64,000 nucleotides of DNA from Mesorhizobium sp. (GCF_023954305.1 NZ_JAMLIG010000002.1:124001-188000); one strand, 5' to 3'; shown: positions 23,508-32,825, counted from the first letter of the stretch. Made by a program: numbers and translations. The notes: generated by a model from the letters alone, not told the origin.

Positions 23508-23524
23508 TGCACTCTTGCGGTGCA
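23508..23524 (+). promoter_or_regulatory. NtrC-type binding palindrome overlapping the urtA start site
   Basis: TGCACT-CTTGC-GGTGCA matches the NtrC consensus TGCACY-N5-GGTGCA at every specified base. It begins one base after the -12 element, so it would cover roughly -10 to +7. NtrC sites usually lie ~100 bases upstream, so the position is odd. A wider GTTGCA (23502-23507) / TGCAAC (23521-23526) repeat surrounds it. Confidence 0.6.
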
Positions 23525-23551
23525 ACAGCCCATCGCCGGAGGTTTCAAAAC

Positions 23552-24856
23552 ATGAGGGGTTACAACTTGCCATTCAACGGACTGATCAAAGCAGGCGCAT
23601 TTGCCGCGGGCATGCTCGCGGCGTCTTCCGTCTTCGCCCAGGAAGACACCATCAAGGTCGGCGTCCTGCATTCGCTGTCAGGCACGATGGCCATTTCCGA
23701 GACGACGCTGAAGGACACGATGCTGTTCCTCATCGACGAGCAGAACAAGAAGGGTGGACTGCTCGGCAAGAAGCTCGAAGCCGTCGTCGTCGACCCTGCC
23801 TCCGACTGGCCGCTCTTCGCCGAGAAGGCGCGCGAGCTGATCTCGGTGAACAAGGTCTCGGCGGTGTTCGGCTGCTGGACCTCGGTGTCCCGCAAGTCGG
23901 TGCTGCCGGTCTTCGAAGAGCTGAACAACATCCTCTTCTACCCCGTGCAGTACGAGGGCGAAGAGAGCCAGCGGAACGTGTTCTACACCGGCGCCGCGCC
24001 GAACCAGCAGGCGATCCCGGCCGTCGACTATCTGATGAACGAAGAAGGCGTCGAGCGCTGGGTGCTGGCCGGCACCGACTACGTCTATCCGCGCACGACC
24101 AACAAGATCCTTGAAGCCTATCTCCAGGCGAAAGGCGTGGCCGCCGAGGACATCATGATCAACTATACGCCGTTCGGTCATTCCGACTGGCAGACGATCG
24201 TGTCCGACATCAAAAAGTTCGGCTCGGCCGGCAAGAAGACGGCGGTCGTCTCGACGATCAACGGCGATGCCAACGTCCCGTTCTACAAGGAACTCGGCAA
24301 TGCCGGCATCAAGGCGGAGGACATCCCGGTCGTGGCCTTCTCGGTCGGCGAAGAGGAACTCGCCGGTCTGGACACCGCCCCGCTCGTCGGCCATCTGACG
24401 GCCTGGAACTACTTCCAGTCGGTCGACACGCCTGAAAACACCGCCTTCATCGACGCGTGGCGCGCCTTCATCAAGAACGACAAGCGCGTCACCAACGACC
24501 CGATGGAGGCCCATGTCATCGGCTTCAACATGTGGGTGAAGGCGGTCGAGAAGGCCGGAACCACCGATCCGGACGCGGTCATCGACGCGCTCATCGGCGT
24601 ATCCGTCCCGAACCTGACCGGCGGCTTCTCGACCATGATGCCGAACCACCACATCACCAAGCCGGTGCTGATTGGTGAGATCCAGGCCGACGGTCAGATG
24701 GAGACGGTGTGGCAGACCTCCGGCCTGGTGGTCGGCGACGAGTGGTCCGACTACCTGCCGGACTCCAAGGACCTGATCTCCGACTGGCGTGCTCCGATGT
24801 CGTGCGGAAACTTCAACGTCGCCACCGGCAAGTGCGGCGGCAAGGGCGTCAACTGA
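23552..24856 (+). CDS. urtA: Urea ABC transporter, periplasmic substrate-binding protein
   Basis: The 434-residue lipid-free binding protein carries a signal peptide (hydrophobic ~9-27, cleavage VFA|QED) and the mature N-terminus DTIKVGVLHSLSGTMAISE, typical of UrtA rather than the branched-chain amino-acid LivJ group. Also characteristic are VFGCWTSVSRKSVLPV, NNILFYPVQYEGEE and the C-terminal CGNFNVATGKCGGKG. It captures urea (or short amides) for import and hydrolysis as nitrogen source. GGAGG sits nine bases before the ATG at 23552; the upstream in-frame TTG is not needed. First gene of urtABCDE, under sigma-54/NtrC-type control. Confidence 0.95.
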   Translation: MRGYNLPFNGLIKAGAFAAGMLAASSVFAQEDTIKVGVLHSLSGTMAISETTLKDTMLFLIDEQNKKGGLLGKKLEAVVVDPASDWPLFAEKARELISVNKVSAVFGCWTSVSRKSVLPVFEELNNILFYPVQYEGEESQRNVFYTGAAPNQQAIPAVDYLMNEEGVERWVLAGTDYVYPRTTNKILEAYLQAKGVAAEDIMINYTPFGHSDWQTIVSDIKKFGSAGKKTAVVSTINGDANVPFYKELGNAGIKAEDIPVVAFSVGEEELAGLDTAPLVGHLTAWNYFQSVDTPENTAFIDAWRAFIKNDKRVTNDPMEAHVIGFNMWVKAVEKAGTTDPDAVIDALIGVSVPNLTGGFSTMMPNHHITKPVLIGEIQADGQMETVWQTSGLVVGDEWSDYLPDSKDLISDWRAPMSCGNFNVATGKCGGKGVN

Positions 24857-24873
24857 CCGCCTCAGTCGACTAT

Positions 24874-24902
24874 CGTTCCGGGCGGCACGTCCGCCCGGAA
24901 CG
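24874..24902 (+). promoter_or_regulatory. Perfect hairpin between urtA and urtB
   Basis: CGTTCCGGGCGG (24874-24885) and CCGCCCGGAACG (24891-24902) form a perfect 12-bp GC-rich stem with a CACGT loop, with no T-tract. In the gap after a binding-protein gene such a stem can protect the upstream mRNA from 3' decay or weaken read-through, so more binding protein than permease is made. That role is inferred from position. Confidence 0.6.
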
Positions 24903-24933
24903 TCTCTCAACTCCCATCGGCGGTGCAGAATTC

Positions 24934-26550
24934 ATGACGTTTCTCAGGGCGATCGGTCTGGTGCTTGGCTTCCTGGCCACCATGCTCGCCTCGGCGCTCG
25001 CCGACGACGCCTCGATACGAGCTACGATCGCCAAATTCGCGACCGCCAAGAATTTTTCCCAGACCGGCGAAATCGTCCGTGAACTCGCCGCCAGCGGCGA
25101 TGCCCGCGTCGAACGGCTTCTGTCGGCATTGGGCGAAGGCGACGTCGCCGTCCGCAAGATCGATTCAGCGGTCTACATCGTCAAGGAGAAAGGCCAGACG
25201 GCCAGCCTGTTCGACCCGCTGACCGGAGAAGCCGCAGGCGAGGAGCCGAAGGCTGCCTACACCAAGGTGAAAGTCAACAATTCGCTGCGCAGGGCCATCC
25301 GCGACGCGATCGGCGCGCTGACGCTCGGCGCGGAGGATCCGGCAGTTCGCCTGGCCGCGGCCACGACGATGTTCCTCAATCCCGACGCCGCCAACCTCGA
25401 TGCGATCGAGGCGGCCATCGCTGCGGAGACGGATGCCGCGGTCAAGGCGAAACTCGAAGATGCCCGCGCCTCGGCCGTGCTCGTCTCCGACCGCCCCGAC
25501 GCAGAGAAGATGGCCGCGGTCGAACTGCTCGGCGTGCGCGGGGACCGCAACACGCTGTCCTTGCTCACGGCCTACGGGGCAAAGGCAGAAGGCGAACTCA
25601 AGACCGCCGTCGACAGCGCTGTCGGCCGCATCCAGGCTTCGCTCGCCTTCTGGCAGGCCGGGCAGAACGTCTGGTACGGCATCTCGCTCGGTTCGGTGCT
25701 GCTGCTGGCGGCGATCGGCCTGGCGATCACCTTCGGCGTCATGGGCGTTATCAACATGGCGCATGGCGAGATGGTGATGCTCGGCGCGTACACCACCTTC
25801 GTTGTACAGGAAATTATCCGCGCGCAGGCGCCCGGGCTCTTCGACTGGTCGCTGGCGATCGCCTTGCCGCTCGCCTTCCTCGTGTCGGGAGCCGTCGGGC
25901 TCGCCATCGAGCGCGGCATAATCCGCTTTCTCTATGGCCGGCCTCTGGAAACGCTGCTCGCGACCTGGGGCGTGTCGCTGATCCTCCAGCAGTCGGTGCG
26001 CACCATCTTCGGGCCAACGAACCAGCAGGTCGGCAACCCTTCATGGATGTCGGGCGCCTTCGACCTCGGACAGCTGTCGATCACCTGGAACCGGCTGTGG
26101 ATCGTGGCCTTCACGCTCGCCGTCTTCGCCATCCTGCTGTTCGTCATGAACCGCACGCCCTGGGGCCTGCACATGCGCGCCGTCACGCAAAACCGGCGCA
26201 TGGCCGCCTCGATGGGCATACGCACGCCCTGGGTCGATGCCTTCACCTTCGCGTTGGGCTCCGGCATCGCCGGCATTGCCGGGGTGGCGCTCTCGCAGAT
26301 CGACAACGTCTCGCCGAACCTGGGGCAGGGCTACATCATCGACTCCTTCATGGTCGTCGTCTTCGGTGGCGTCGGCAATCTTTGGGGCACGCTCGTCGGC
26401 GCCTTCTCGCTCGGCATCGTCAACAAGTTCCTCGAGCCCTATGCCGGCGCCGTGCTCGGCAAGATCATCGTGCTCGTTCTCATCATCCTGTTTATCCAGA
26501 AACGCCCGCGCGGCCTGTTCGCGCTGAAGGGCAGGGCGGTGGAAGCATGA
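24934..26550 (+). CDS. urtB: Urea ABC transporter permease with periplasmic N-domain
   Basis: The 538-residue product has a signal-like helix (LGFLATMLASALA, ~11-23) and a ~220-residue soluble, helical N-domain of HEAT-like character (~24-240). A LivH-type permease of about eight helices follows from ~246 (YGISLGSVLLLAAIGLAITFGVMGVINMAHGEMVML). The long extracytoplasmic N-domain distinguishes UrtB from LivH. The open frame extends far upstream into urtA, but ATG 24934 begins the signal sequence and fits family length. Its TGA overlaps the urtC ATG (ATGA). Confidence 0.93.
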   Translation: MTFLRAIGLVLGFLATMLASALADDASIRATIAKFATAKNFSQTGEIVRELAASGDARVERLLSALGEGDVAVRKIDSAVYIVKEKGQTASLFDPLTGEAAGEEPKAAYTKVKVNNSLRRAIRDAIGALTLGAEDPAVRLAAATTMFLNPDAANLDAIEAAIAAETDAAVKAKLEDARASAVLVSDRPDAEKMAAVELLGVRGDRNTLSLLTAYGAKAEGELKTAVDSAVGRIQASLAFWQAGQNVWYGISLGSVLLLAAIGLAITFGVMGVINMAHGEMVMLGAYTTFVVQEIIRAQAPGLFDWSLAIALPLAFLVSGAVGLAIERGIIRFLYGRPLETLLATWGVSLILQQSVRTIFGPTNQQVGNPSWMSGAFDLGQLSITWNRLWIVAFTLAVFAILLFVMNRTPWGLHMRAVTQNRRMAASMGIRTPWVDAFTFALGSGIAGIAGVALSQIDNVSPNLGQGYIIDSFMVVVFGGVGNLWGTLVGAFSLGIVNKFLEPYAGAVLGKIIVLVLIILFIQKRPRGLFALKGRAVEA

Positions 26551-27770
26551 TCCTGTCCCGTCTCTTCGCCGACGGCTTCTCGCGCCGGATCGTCATTACC
26601 ATCCTGTTCCTGCTTGGCATCGCGGTGCTGGTGCCGATCCTGCATCTGGCGGTCCCGCCGGACAGCGCGCTTCATGTGCCCGCCTATGCGGTGGCGCTCG
26701 TCGGCAAATACCTGACCTACGCTCTCCTGGCGCTCGCGCTGGATCTGGTGTGGGGCTATTGCGGCATTCTCTCGCTCGGCCACGGCGCGTTTTTCGCCCT
26801 CGGCGGCTATGCGATGGGCATGTACCTCATGCGCCAGATCGGCGATCGCGGCGTCTACGGCAATCCCGTCCTTCCCGACTTCATGGTGTTCCTGAACTGG
26901 AAGGAACTGCCGTGGTTCTGGTACGGCTTCGACCAGTTCTGGTTCGCGGCGCTGATGGTCATGCTGGTGCCAGGGCTGCTTGCCTTCATCTTCGGCTGGT
27001 TCGCCTTCCGCAGTCGCGTCACCGGCGTCTACTTGTCGATCATCACTCAGGCGATGACCTATGCGCTGCTGCTCGCCTTCTTCCGCAACGATATGGGCTT
27101 CGGCGGCAACAACGGGCTAACCGATTTCAAGGACATCCTCGGCTTCAACGTCCAGGCGGGCGGAACGCGTTCGGCGCTGTTCGCCGCGAGCGCGGTTGCC
27201 CTGGCGCTGGGCGTCGCGCTGACGGCCGCGATCGTCTCGTCGAAATACGGCAAGTTGCTTGTCGCGGTCCGCGACGCTGAGCCGCGAACGCGCTTCCTCG
27301 GATGGCGGCCGGAGAACGTGAAGCTGTTCGCCTTCACCGTATCGGCGGTGATGGCGGGCGTGGCGGGCGCACTCTACGTGCCGCAGGTCGGCATCATCAA
27401 TCCCGGGGAATTCGATCCTGCTAACTCGATCGAAGTGGTGGTATGGACCGCCGTCGGCGGTCGCGGAACGATCGTCGGTCCGATCATCGGGGCGGTGCTG
27501 GTCAATCTCGGCAAGACCTATTTCACCGGAGCGCTGCCCGACTACTGGCTGTTTGCCCTTGGCGGCCTGTTCATCTTCGTCACCCTGTTCCTGCCGCGGG
27601 GCATCGTCGGCACCTGGGATCACTGGCGCAAGGCCAGCCGGGACAGGCGCGCGGCCACGCAGACGCCCCCCGCCGGCGACGCGCCGGAATCCGCCCCGCG
27701 GGCGGCGCCGCGCCAGGCAGCCAACGATGGCCCGGTGATCGGCGCCGCCGAACCTCAGCCGGCGGAGTAG
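26547..27770 (+). CDS. urtC: Urea ABC transporter permease (second subunit)
   Basis: The 407-residue inner-membrane permease is LivM-like, with helices from residue ~12 (RIVITILFLLGIAVLVPIL) and the family stretch DLVWGYCGILSLGHGAFFALGGYAMGMYLM. Later it has GNNGLTDFKDILG and VVWTAVGGRGTIVGPIIGAVLVNLGKT. The last ~50 residues are a cytoplasmic Pro/Ala/Arg tail with no fold. It starts within the urtB stop codon overlap and ends five bases before urtD. The long 5' extension of the frame lies inside urtB and is not coding. Confidence 0.94.
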   Translation: MILSRLFADGFSRRIVITILFLLGIAVLVPILHLAVPPDSALHVPAYAVALVGKYLTYALLALALDLVWGYCGILSLGHGAFFALGGYAMGMYLMRQIGDRGVYGNPVLPDFMVFLNWKELPWFWYGFDQFWFAALMVMLVPGLLAFIFGWFAFRSRVTGVYLSIITQAMTYALLLAFFRNDMGFGGNNGLTDFKDILGFNVQAGGTRSALFAASAVALALGVALTAAIVSSKYGKLLVAVRDAEPRTRFLGWRPENVKLFAFTVSAVMAGVAGALYVPQVGIINPGEFDPANSIEVVVWTAVGGRGTIVGPIIGAVLVNLGKTYFTGALPDYWLFALGGLFIFVTLFLPRGIVGTWDHWRKASRDRRAATQTPPAGDAPESAPRAAPRQAANDGPVIGAAEPQPAE

Positions 27771-27775
27771 GGACG

Positions 27776-28522
<747 letters not shown>

Positions 28523-28631
28523 GCATGAACTGGCGCATACCCTATTCCATCGAGCCGGCGCCGATCGACGGCGCGCAACTGCTCTGGTCGCTGGTGCGCA
28601 GCATGGAAAACCTCCCGCCACTGTTCGCGAA

Positions 28632-28684
28632 CCCCCTCCGTCTGGCGATGCCAGCCTCCCCTGTTCGCGCGGGGGAGGAGGGGG
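28632..28684 (+). repeat. Palindromic intergenic element between urtD and urtE
   Basis: Outer arms CCCCCTCC (28632-28639) and GGAGGGGG (28677-28684) enclose a CTGGC/GCCAG hairpin (28642-28654) and a CCTCCCC/GGGGAGG hairpin (28655-28661 and 28672-28678). The base composition and layout recall the short palindromic intergenic elements scattered through rhizobial genomes; that link is from memory. The surrounding 195-base gap also has a 68-codon frame (28519-28725, start MSMNWRIPYSIEPAP) coupled to the urtD stop. I judge it unlikely to be a real gene because half of it is this element. Confidence 0.55.
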
Positions 28685-28717
28685 ACCAGATCGCCTTGCA
28701 CAGGACGGAGCCGCGTC

Positions 28718-29413
28718 ATGCTTGAGGTGCGCGACGCGACGCTCCACTACGGCGCGGCGCAGGCCTTGCGGGGCGTCTCGCTGACGGCGTCGGCGGGCAA
28801 GATCACCTGCGTGCTCGGTCGCAACGGTGTCGGCAAGACCAGTCTCATGAGATCCATCGTCGGTCATCATCGCTTGACGAGCGGAACGATTGCCTTCGAG
28901 GGGAAGGCGCTCGACCGGAGCGCGGCATACGACCGCGCCCGGTCGGGCATCGCTTTCGTGCCGCAGGGACGCGAAGTGTTTCCGCTGCTGACCGTGAAGG
29001 AGAACCTGGAAACCGGCTATGCCCCGGTGAAGCGCGGCGACCGCAACGTGCCCGACTACGTGTTCGACCTGTTTCCCGTGCTGAAGGACATGCTCGGCCG
29101 CCGCGGCGGTGATCTGTCCGGCGGTCAGCAGCAGCAGCTCGCCATCGGCCGGGCCCTGGTGACGCGGCCCAAGCTGCTCGTGCTCGACGAGCCCACCGAA
29201 GGAATCCAGCCGTCGATCATCAAGGACATCGGCCGCGCCATCCGCTTCCTGCGCGACCAGGCCGGCATCGCCATCCTGCTGGTCGAACAATATCTCGACT
29301 TCTGCCGCGAACTTGCCGACGAAGTGAACATCATGGATCGCGGCGTCATCGTGCACACCGGTCCGGCCGAGGATCTCGACAAGCCGGAAGTGCGGCGTTT
29401 CCTCACGGTCTGA
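28718..29413 (+). CDS. urtE: Urea ABC transporter ATP-binding protein (second subunit)
   Basis: The 231-residue LivF-like ATPase starts MLEVRDATLHYGAAQALRGV and has Walker A VLGRNGVGKTSLMR, signature DLSGGQQQQLAIGRAL, Walker B LLVLDEPTEGIQPS and H-loop LLVEQYLDF. Together with UrtD it powers urea import. It closes the urt operon. No urease or NtrC gene follows; downstream is ftsB after 82 bases with no obvious terminator, so read-through into ftsB is possible. Confidence 0.95.
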   Translation: MLEVRDATLHYGAAQALRGVSLTASAGKITCVLGRNGVGKTSLMRSIVGHHRLTSGTIAFEGKALDRSAAYDRARSGIAFVPQGREVFPLLTVKENLETGYAPVKRGDRNVPDYVFDLFPVLKDMLGRRGGDLSGGQQQQLAIGRALVTRPKLLVLDEPTEGIQPSIIKDIGRAIRFLRDQAGIAILLVEQYLDFCRELADEVNIMDRGVIVHTGPAEDLDKPEVRRFLTV

Positions 29414-29495
29414 GCCGGGTTTGCCGCCCCGGTAACCGCACCTTAAGCATGACAGGTCCATTCTCGCGGCGACGGCGCAAGTGTGGAGTCGCGGC

Positions 29496-29822
29496 ATGTG
29501 GACGAAGCAAAGGAAGAAGCGGCGCAGCGGCGTCCTGATCGTGCCGGCGCTCGCCGCCGTGTTCCTTTCCTATTTCGGCTTCCACGCCTGGCACGGCGAG
29601 TTCGGCATCTATTCGAGTTATCAACTGGTCGACCGCAAGGCCGAACTCGAGGCGAAGCTCGCTGCACTGCGCAGCGAGAGACAATCGCTCGAGGCCAGGG
29701 TGCTGCTGCTCCAGGACGGCACGATCGAGAAGGACATGCTCGACGAGCAGGCGCGCCGCGCGCTCAACCTGACCGCCGAGGACGAGGTAACGATCATCCG
29801 GTCCGGCCAGAAAGTGCATTAA
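29496..29822 (+). CDS. ftsB: Cell-division protein FtsB/DivIC (septum formation initiator)
   Basis: The 108-residue bitopic protein has a basic N-terminus (WTKQRKKRRSG), one membrane helix (~13-31, VLIVPALAAVFLSYFGFHAW), then a coiled coil (RKAELEAKLAALRSERQSLEARVLLL) and the family motif DEQARRALNLTAEDEV. It works in the periplasm with FtsL and FtsQ in the divisome. The ATG at 29496 is preferred over the GTG at 29481. Position just before pdhA is standard in rhizobia. A perfect palindrome covers its stop codon. Confidence 0.9.
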   Translation: MWTKQRKKRRSGVLIVPALAAVFLSYFGFHAWHGEFGIYSSYQLVDRKAELEAKLAALRSERQSLEARVLLLQDGTIEKDMLDEQARRALNLTAEDEVTIIRSGQKVH

Positions 29823-29837
29823 CTGATTTTCAGTTAA
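29819..29837. promoter_or_regulatory. Perfect 8-bp palindrome over the ftsB stop codon
   Basis: TTAACTGA (29819-29826), TTT, TCAGTTAA (29830-29837). The stem is AT-rich and has no T-tract after it, so an operator for a pdhA regulator is as likely as a transcript end. The 161 bases to the pdhA ATG otherwise hold no clear promoter pair. Confidence 0.4.
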
Positions 29838-29998
29838 ATCCAGAATAAGTCAGTTGATTCAATCTGTTCGTCTCATGTCTGCCATGCATTTTTAGCCATG
29901 GCCGAAAGCAACACTCCATGCTAGGTTTTTTAGGCAATGGGAGGTGCCGCGAAGGTGCTTCCGCATGTCCGTCAAGAGACAGCAACAGGGAGTGACCG

Positions 29999-31045
29999 AT
30001 GGCCGTGGCTGCCCGCAAAGCCCCCGCGAAATCGAAATCCGACGCCGGCCTGCCTCAGTTGAAGGCGCCGAAGCCGGCGGAGTTCGGCAAGGAGGACGAG
30101 CTTCGCGCCTATCGCGACATGCTGCTCATCCGCCGTTTCGAGGAGAAGGCGGGCCAGCTCTACGGCATGGGCTTCATCGGCGGCTTCTGCCACCTCTATA
30201 TCGGCCAGGAGGCGGTGGTCACCGGCCTCAAGATGGCGCTCGTCGACGGCGACCAGATGATCACCGCCTATCGCGACCACGGCCACATGCTGGCGATGGA
30301 CCTGTCGCCGCGCGGCGTGATGGCCGAGCTGACCGGCCGCCGCGGCGGGCTGTCCAAGGGCAAGGGCGGCTCGATGCACATGTTCTCCAAGGAGAAGAAT
30401 TTCTATGGCGGCCACGGCATCGTCGGTGCCCAGGTGTCGCTCGGCACCGGTCTCGCCTTCGCCAACAAGTATCGTGACAACGGCAATGTCTGCTTGACCT
30501 TCTTCGGCGACGGCGCGGCCAATCAGGGCCAGGTCTACGAGAGCTTCAACATGGCTTCGCTGTGGAAGCTGCCGGTGATCTATGTCATCGAGAACAACCG
30601 CTACGCGATGGGCACGGCCGTCCACCGTTCGTCGGCCGAGACGGATTTCTCGCATCGCGGCATCTCCTTCCGCATCCCCGGCATCCAGGTCGACGGCATG
30701 GACGTGCGGGCGGTGAAGTCGGCCGCCGATCTCGCCACCGACTGGTGCCGTTCGGGCAAGGGGCCGATCATTCTCGAGATGCAGACCTACCGCTATCGCG
30801 GCCACTCGATGTCCGACCCGGCGAAATACCGGTCCAAGGACGAAGTGCAGAAGATGCGCTCCGAGCACGATCCGATCGAGCAGGTGAAGGCGCGGCTGAC
30901 CGACAAGAAGTGGGCCTCCGAGGACGATCTCAAGGCGATCGACAAGGAGGTCCGCGACATCGTCGCCGACGCGGCCGATTTCGCGCAATCCGATCCGGAG
31001 CCGGACGTGTCCGAGCTCTACACCGACATCTACGTCGAAGCCTGA
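29999..31045 (+). CDS. pdhA: Pyruvate dehydrogenase E1 component, alpha subunit
   Basis: The 348-residue thiamine-diphosphate subunit decarboxylates pyruvate with PdhB, feeding acetyl groups to E2. It has RRFEEKAGQLYGMGFIGGFCHLYIGQEA, the ThDP motif GDGAANQGQVYESFNMASLWKLPVIYVIENN and YRYRGHSMSDPAKYR, the phosphorylation-loop region of the family. The N-terminal ~28 residues are a basic linker (AARKAPAKSKSD). AGGGAG lies seven bases before the ATG. First of pdhA-(membrane protein)-pdhB-(Uma2)-pdhC. Confidence 0.97.
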   Translation: MAVAARKAPAKSKSDAGLPQLKAPKPAEFGKEDELRAYRDMLLIRRFEEKAGQLYGMGFIGGFCHLYIGQEAVVTGLKMALVDGDQMITAYRDHGHMLAMDLSPRGVMAELTGRRGGLSKGKGGSMHMFSKEKNFYGGHGIVGAQVSLGTGLAFANKYRDNGNVCLTFFGDGAANQGQVYESFNMASLWKLPVIYVIENNRYAMGTAVHRSSAETDFSHRGISFRIPGIQVDGMDVRAVKSAADLATDWCRSGKGPIILEMQTYRYRGHSMSDPAKYRSKDEVQKMRSEHDPIEQVKARLTDKKWASEDDLKAIDKEVRDIVADAADFAQSDPEPDVSELYTDIYVEA

Positions 31046-31059
31046 GCGGGGAGCGCGCC

Positions 31060-31344
31060 GTGGCGGCGTTTCTCGTTCTTCTCGCCTGTCTGGCCGCCGC
31101 GTCCTGGCTCGTCGCGGTGGCGAGCGCAGTATCGCTCCTCGGCCTAGCCCCGTCGGGCGGCCGTTTCGCGACGCTGACGGACCTCGGATGGTGGCGCTTC
31201 GCTGCCATCGAGACCCGCATCGGGGCCGCGGCCCGCGCTCCGATTGCCCGCTACCGCAAGGCTTTTCTCGTCTTCTTCGCATGCGTGCTTGCGGCCATCG
31301 CCGCGACGTTCGCGCTCGCCCCCAACACTGCCGCATCTGGCTGA
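31060..31344 (+). CDS. Small two-helix membrane protein between pdhA and pdhB
   Basis: A 94-residue frame starts at GTG 31060, 14 bases after the pdhA stop and behind GCGGGGAG, and ends 16 bases before pdhB. It encodes a hydrophobic helix (AAFLVLLACLAAASWLVAV, ~2-25), a middle part with LTDLGWWRFAAIETRIG, and a second helix (AFLVFFACVLAAIAATFAL, ~69-88). Tight spacing on both sides with its own ribosome-binding site argues that it is translated. No function is known to me; similar small proteins could tether or regulate the complex, but nothing shows this. Confidence 0.65.
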   Translation: MAAFLVLLACLAAASWLVAVASAVSLLGLAPSGGRFATLTDLGWWRFAAIETRIGAAARAPIARYRKAFLVFFACVLAAIAATFALAPNTAASG

Positions 31345-31360
31345 ACTCCTGGAGACCCTG

Positions 31361-32782
31361 ATGCCGATCGACATCCTGATGCCCGCACTCTCGCCGACCA
31401 TGGAGGAGGGCAATCTCGCCAAATGGCTCAAGAATGAAGGCGACAAGGTCGCTCCCGGCGACGTCATCGCCGAAATCGAAACCGACAAGGCGACGATGGA
31501 GGTGGAAGCCGTCGACGAGGGTACGCTCGGCAAGATCCTGATCGCCGCCGGCACCGAGGGTGTGAAGGTCAACACGCCGATCGCGGTGCTCCTGCAGGAG
31601 GGCGAGGGGACGGGCGACATCGGCAGCGCCAAGGCGCCGAAGGCAGAGACGAAGGCGGACGCTGCGCCGGCCGACGATGCCGGTGGCAAGGCGCGCGAGG
31701 CGGCGGAAGAGCCATCGGTTGCCAAGGAGGCCGCAAAGGTGCCGGCCGCACCGAAGGTCGAGGCATCGTCCGATCCCGACATCCCAGCCGGCACCGAGAT
31801 GGTGTCGACGACGGTGCGCGAGGCTCTGCGCGACGCCATGGCGGAGGAAATGCGCCGCGACGCCGACGTCTTCGTCATGGGCGAGGAAGTGGCCGAGTAT
31901 CAGGGCGCCTACAAGATCACGCAAGGTCTGCTGCAGGAGTTCGGCGCCAAGCGCGTCGTCGACACACCGATCACTGAGCACGGCTTCGCCGGGGTCGGCG
32001 TCGGCGCGGCGATGGCGGGCCTGAAACCGATCGTCGAGTTCATGACCTTCAATTTCGCCATGCAGGCGATCGACCAGATCATCAATTCCGCGGCCAAGAC
32101 GCTCTACATGTCCGGCGGCCAGATGGGCGCGCCGATCGTCTTCCGCGGTCCCAATGGCGCGGCCGCCCGCGTCGCTGCCCAGCACAGCCAGGACTATGCC
32201 GCCTGGTACAGCCATGTGCCGGGCTTGAAGGTCATCCAGCCCTACACCGCGGCCGACGCGAAGGGACTGCTCAAGGCTGCGATCCGCGACCCGAACCCGG
32301 TGATCTTTCTCGAGAACGAGATTCTCTACGGTCAGACCTTCGACGTGCCGAAGCTCGACGATTTCGTCCTGCCGATCGGCAAGGCGCGCATCCACAAAAA
32401 GGGGTCTGACGTGACTCTGGTCTCGTTCGGCATTGGCATGACGTATCTGGTGAAGGCTGAGCCCGAGCTTGCCAAGCTGGGTATCGATGCAGAGATCATC
32501 GACCTGCGCACCATCCGCCCGATGGATCTCGACACAGTCATCGCGTCGGTGAAGAAGACCAATCGCCTCGTCGTGGTAGAGGAGGGCTTCCCGCAGTCCT
32601 CCGTCGGCGACTTCATCGCCAACCAGGTGTCGCAACGCGCCTTCGACTTTCTCGATGCCCCGGTCATCACCATTGCCGGCAAGGACGTGCCGATGCCCTA
32701 CGCCGCCAACCTCGAAAAGCTCGCTTTGCCGAATGTCGGCGAGGTGATCGAGGCGGTGAAGGCCGTGACGTATAGGGGATAA
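31361..32782 (+). CDS. pdhB: Pyruvate dehydrogenase E1 component, beta subunit with N-terminal lipoyl domain
   Basis: The 473-residue product begins with a complete lipoyl domain (~1-78, lipoyl-lysine in ETDKATMEVEAVDEG, Lys45 by count of the motif), an Ala/Lys/Glu-rich linker (~82-140), then the E1-beta fold from ~145 (TTVREALRDAMAEEMRRDADVFVMGEEV, EHGFAGVGVGAAMAGLKPIVEFM, LVVVEEGFPQSSVGDFI). A lipoyl domain on E1-beta is a hallmark of alphaproteobacteria. The ATG 31361 sits behind CTGGAGAC; the upstream open frame lies in the small membrane protein. The lipoyl domain is almost identical to that of pdhC. Confidence 0.96.
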   Translation: MPIDILMPALSPTMEEGNLAKWLKNEGDKVAPGDVIAEIETDKATMEVEAVDEGTLGKILIAAGTEGVKVNTPIAVLLQEGEGTGDIGSAKAPKAETKADAAPADDAGGKAREAAEEPSVAKEAAKVPAAPKVEASSDPDIPAGTEMVSTTVREALRDAMAEEMRRDADVFVMGEEVAEYQGAYKITQGLLQEFGAKRVVDTPITEHGFAGVGVGAAMAGLKPIVEFMTFNFAMQAIDQIINSAAKTLYMSGGQMGAPIVFRGPNGAAARVAAQHSQDYAAWYSHVPGLKVIQPYTAADAKGLLKAAIRDPNPVIFLENEILYGQTFDVPKLDDFVLPIGKARIHKKGSDVTLVSFGIGMTYLVKAEPELAKLGIDAEIIDLRTIRPMDLDTVIASVKKTNRLVVVEEGFPQSSVGDFIANQVSQRAFDFLDAPVITIAGKDVPMPYAANLEKLALPNVGEVIEAVKAVTYRG

Positions 32783-32825
32783 CTGCACTAACCTGAATCG
32801 GAAGGCCGGTAGCCGGAACACCCGA

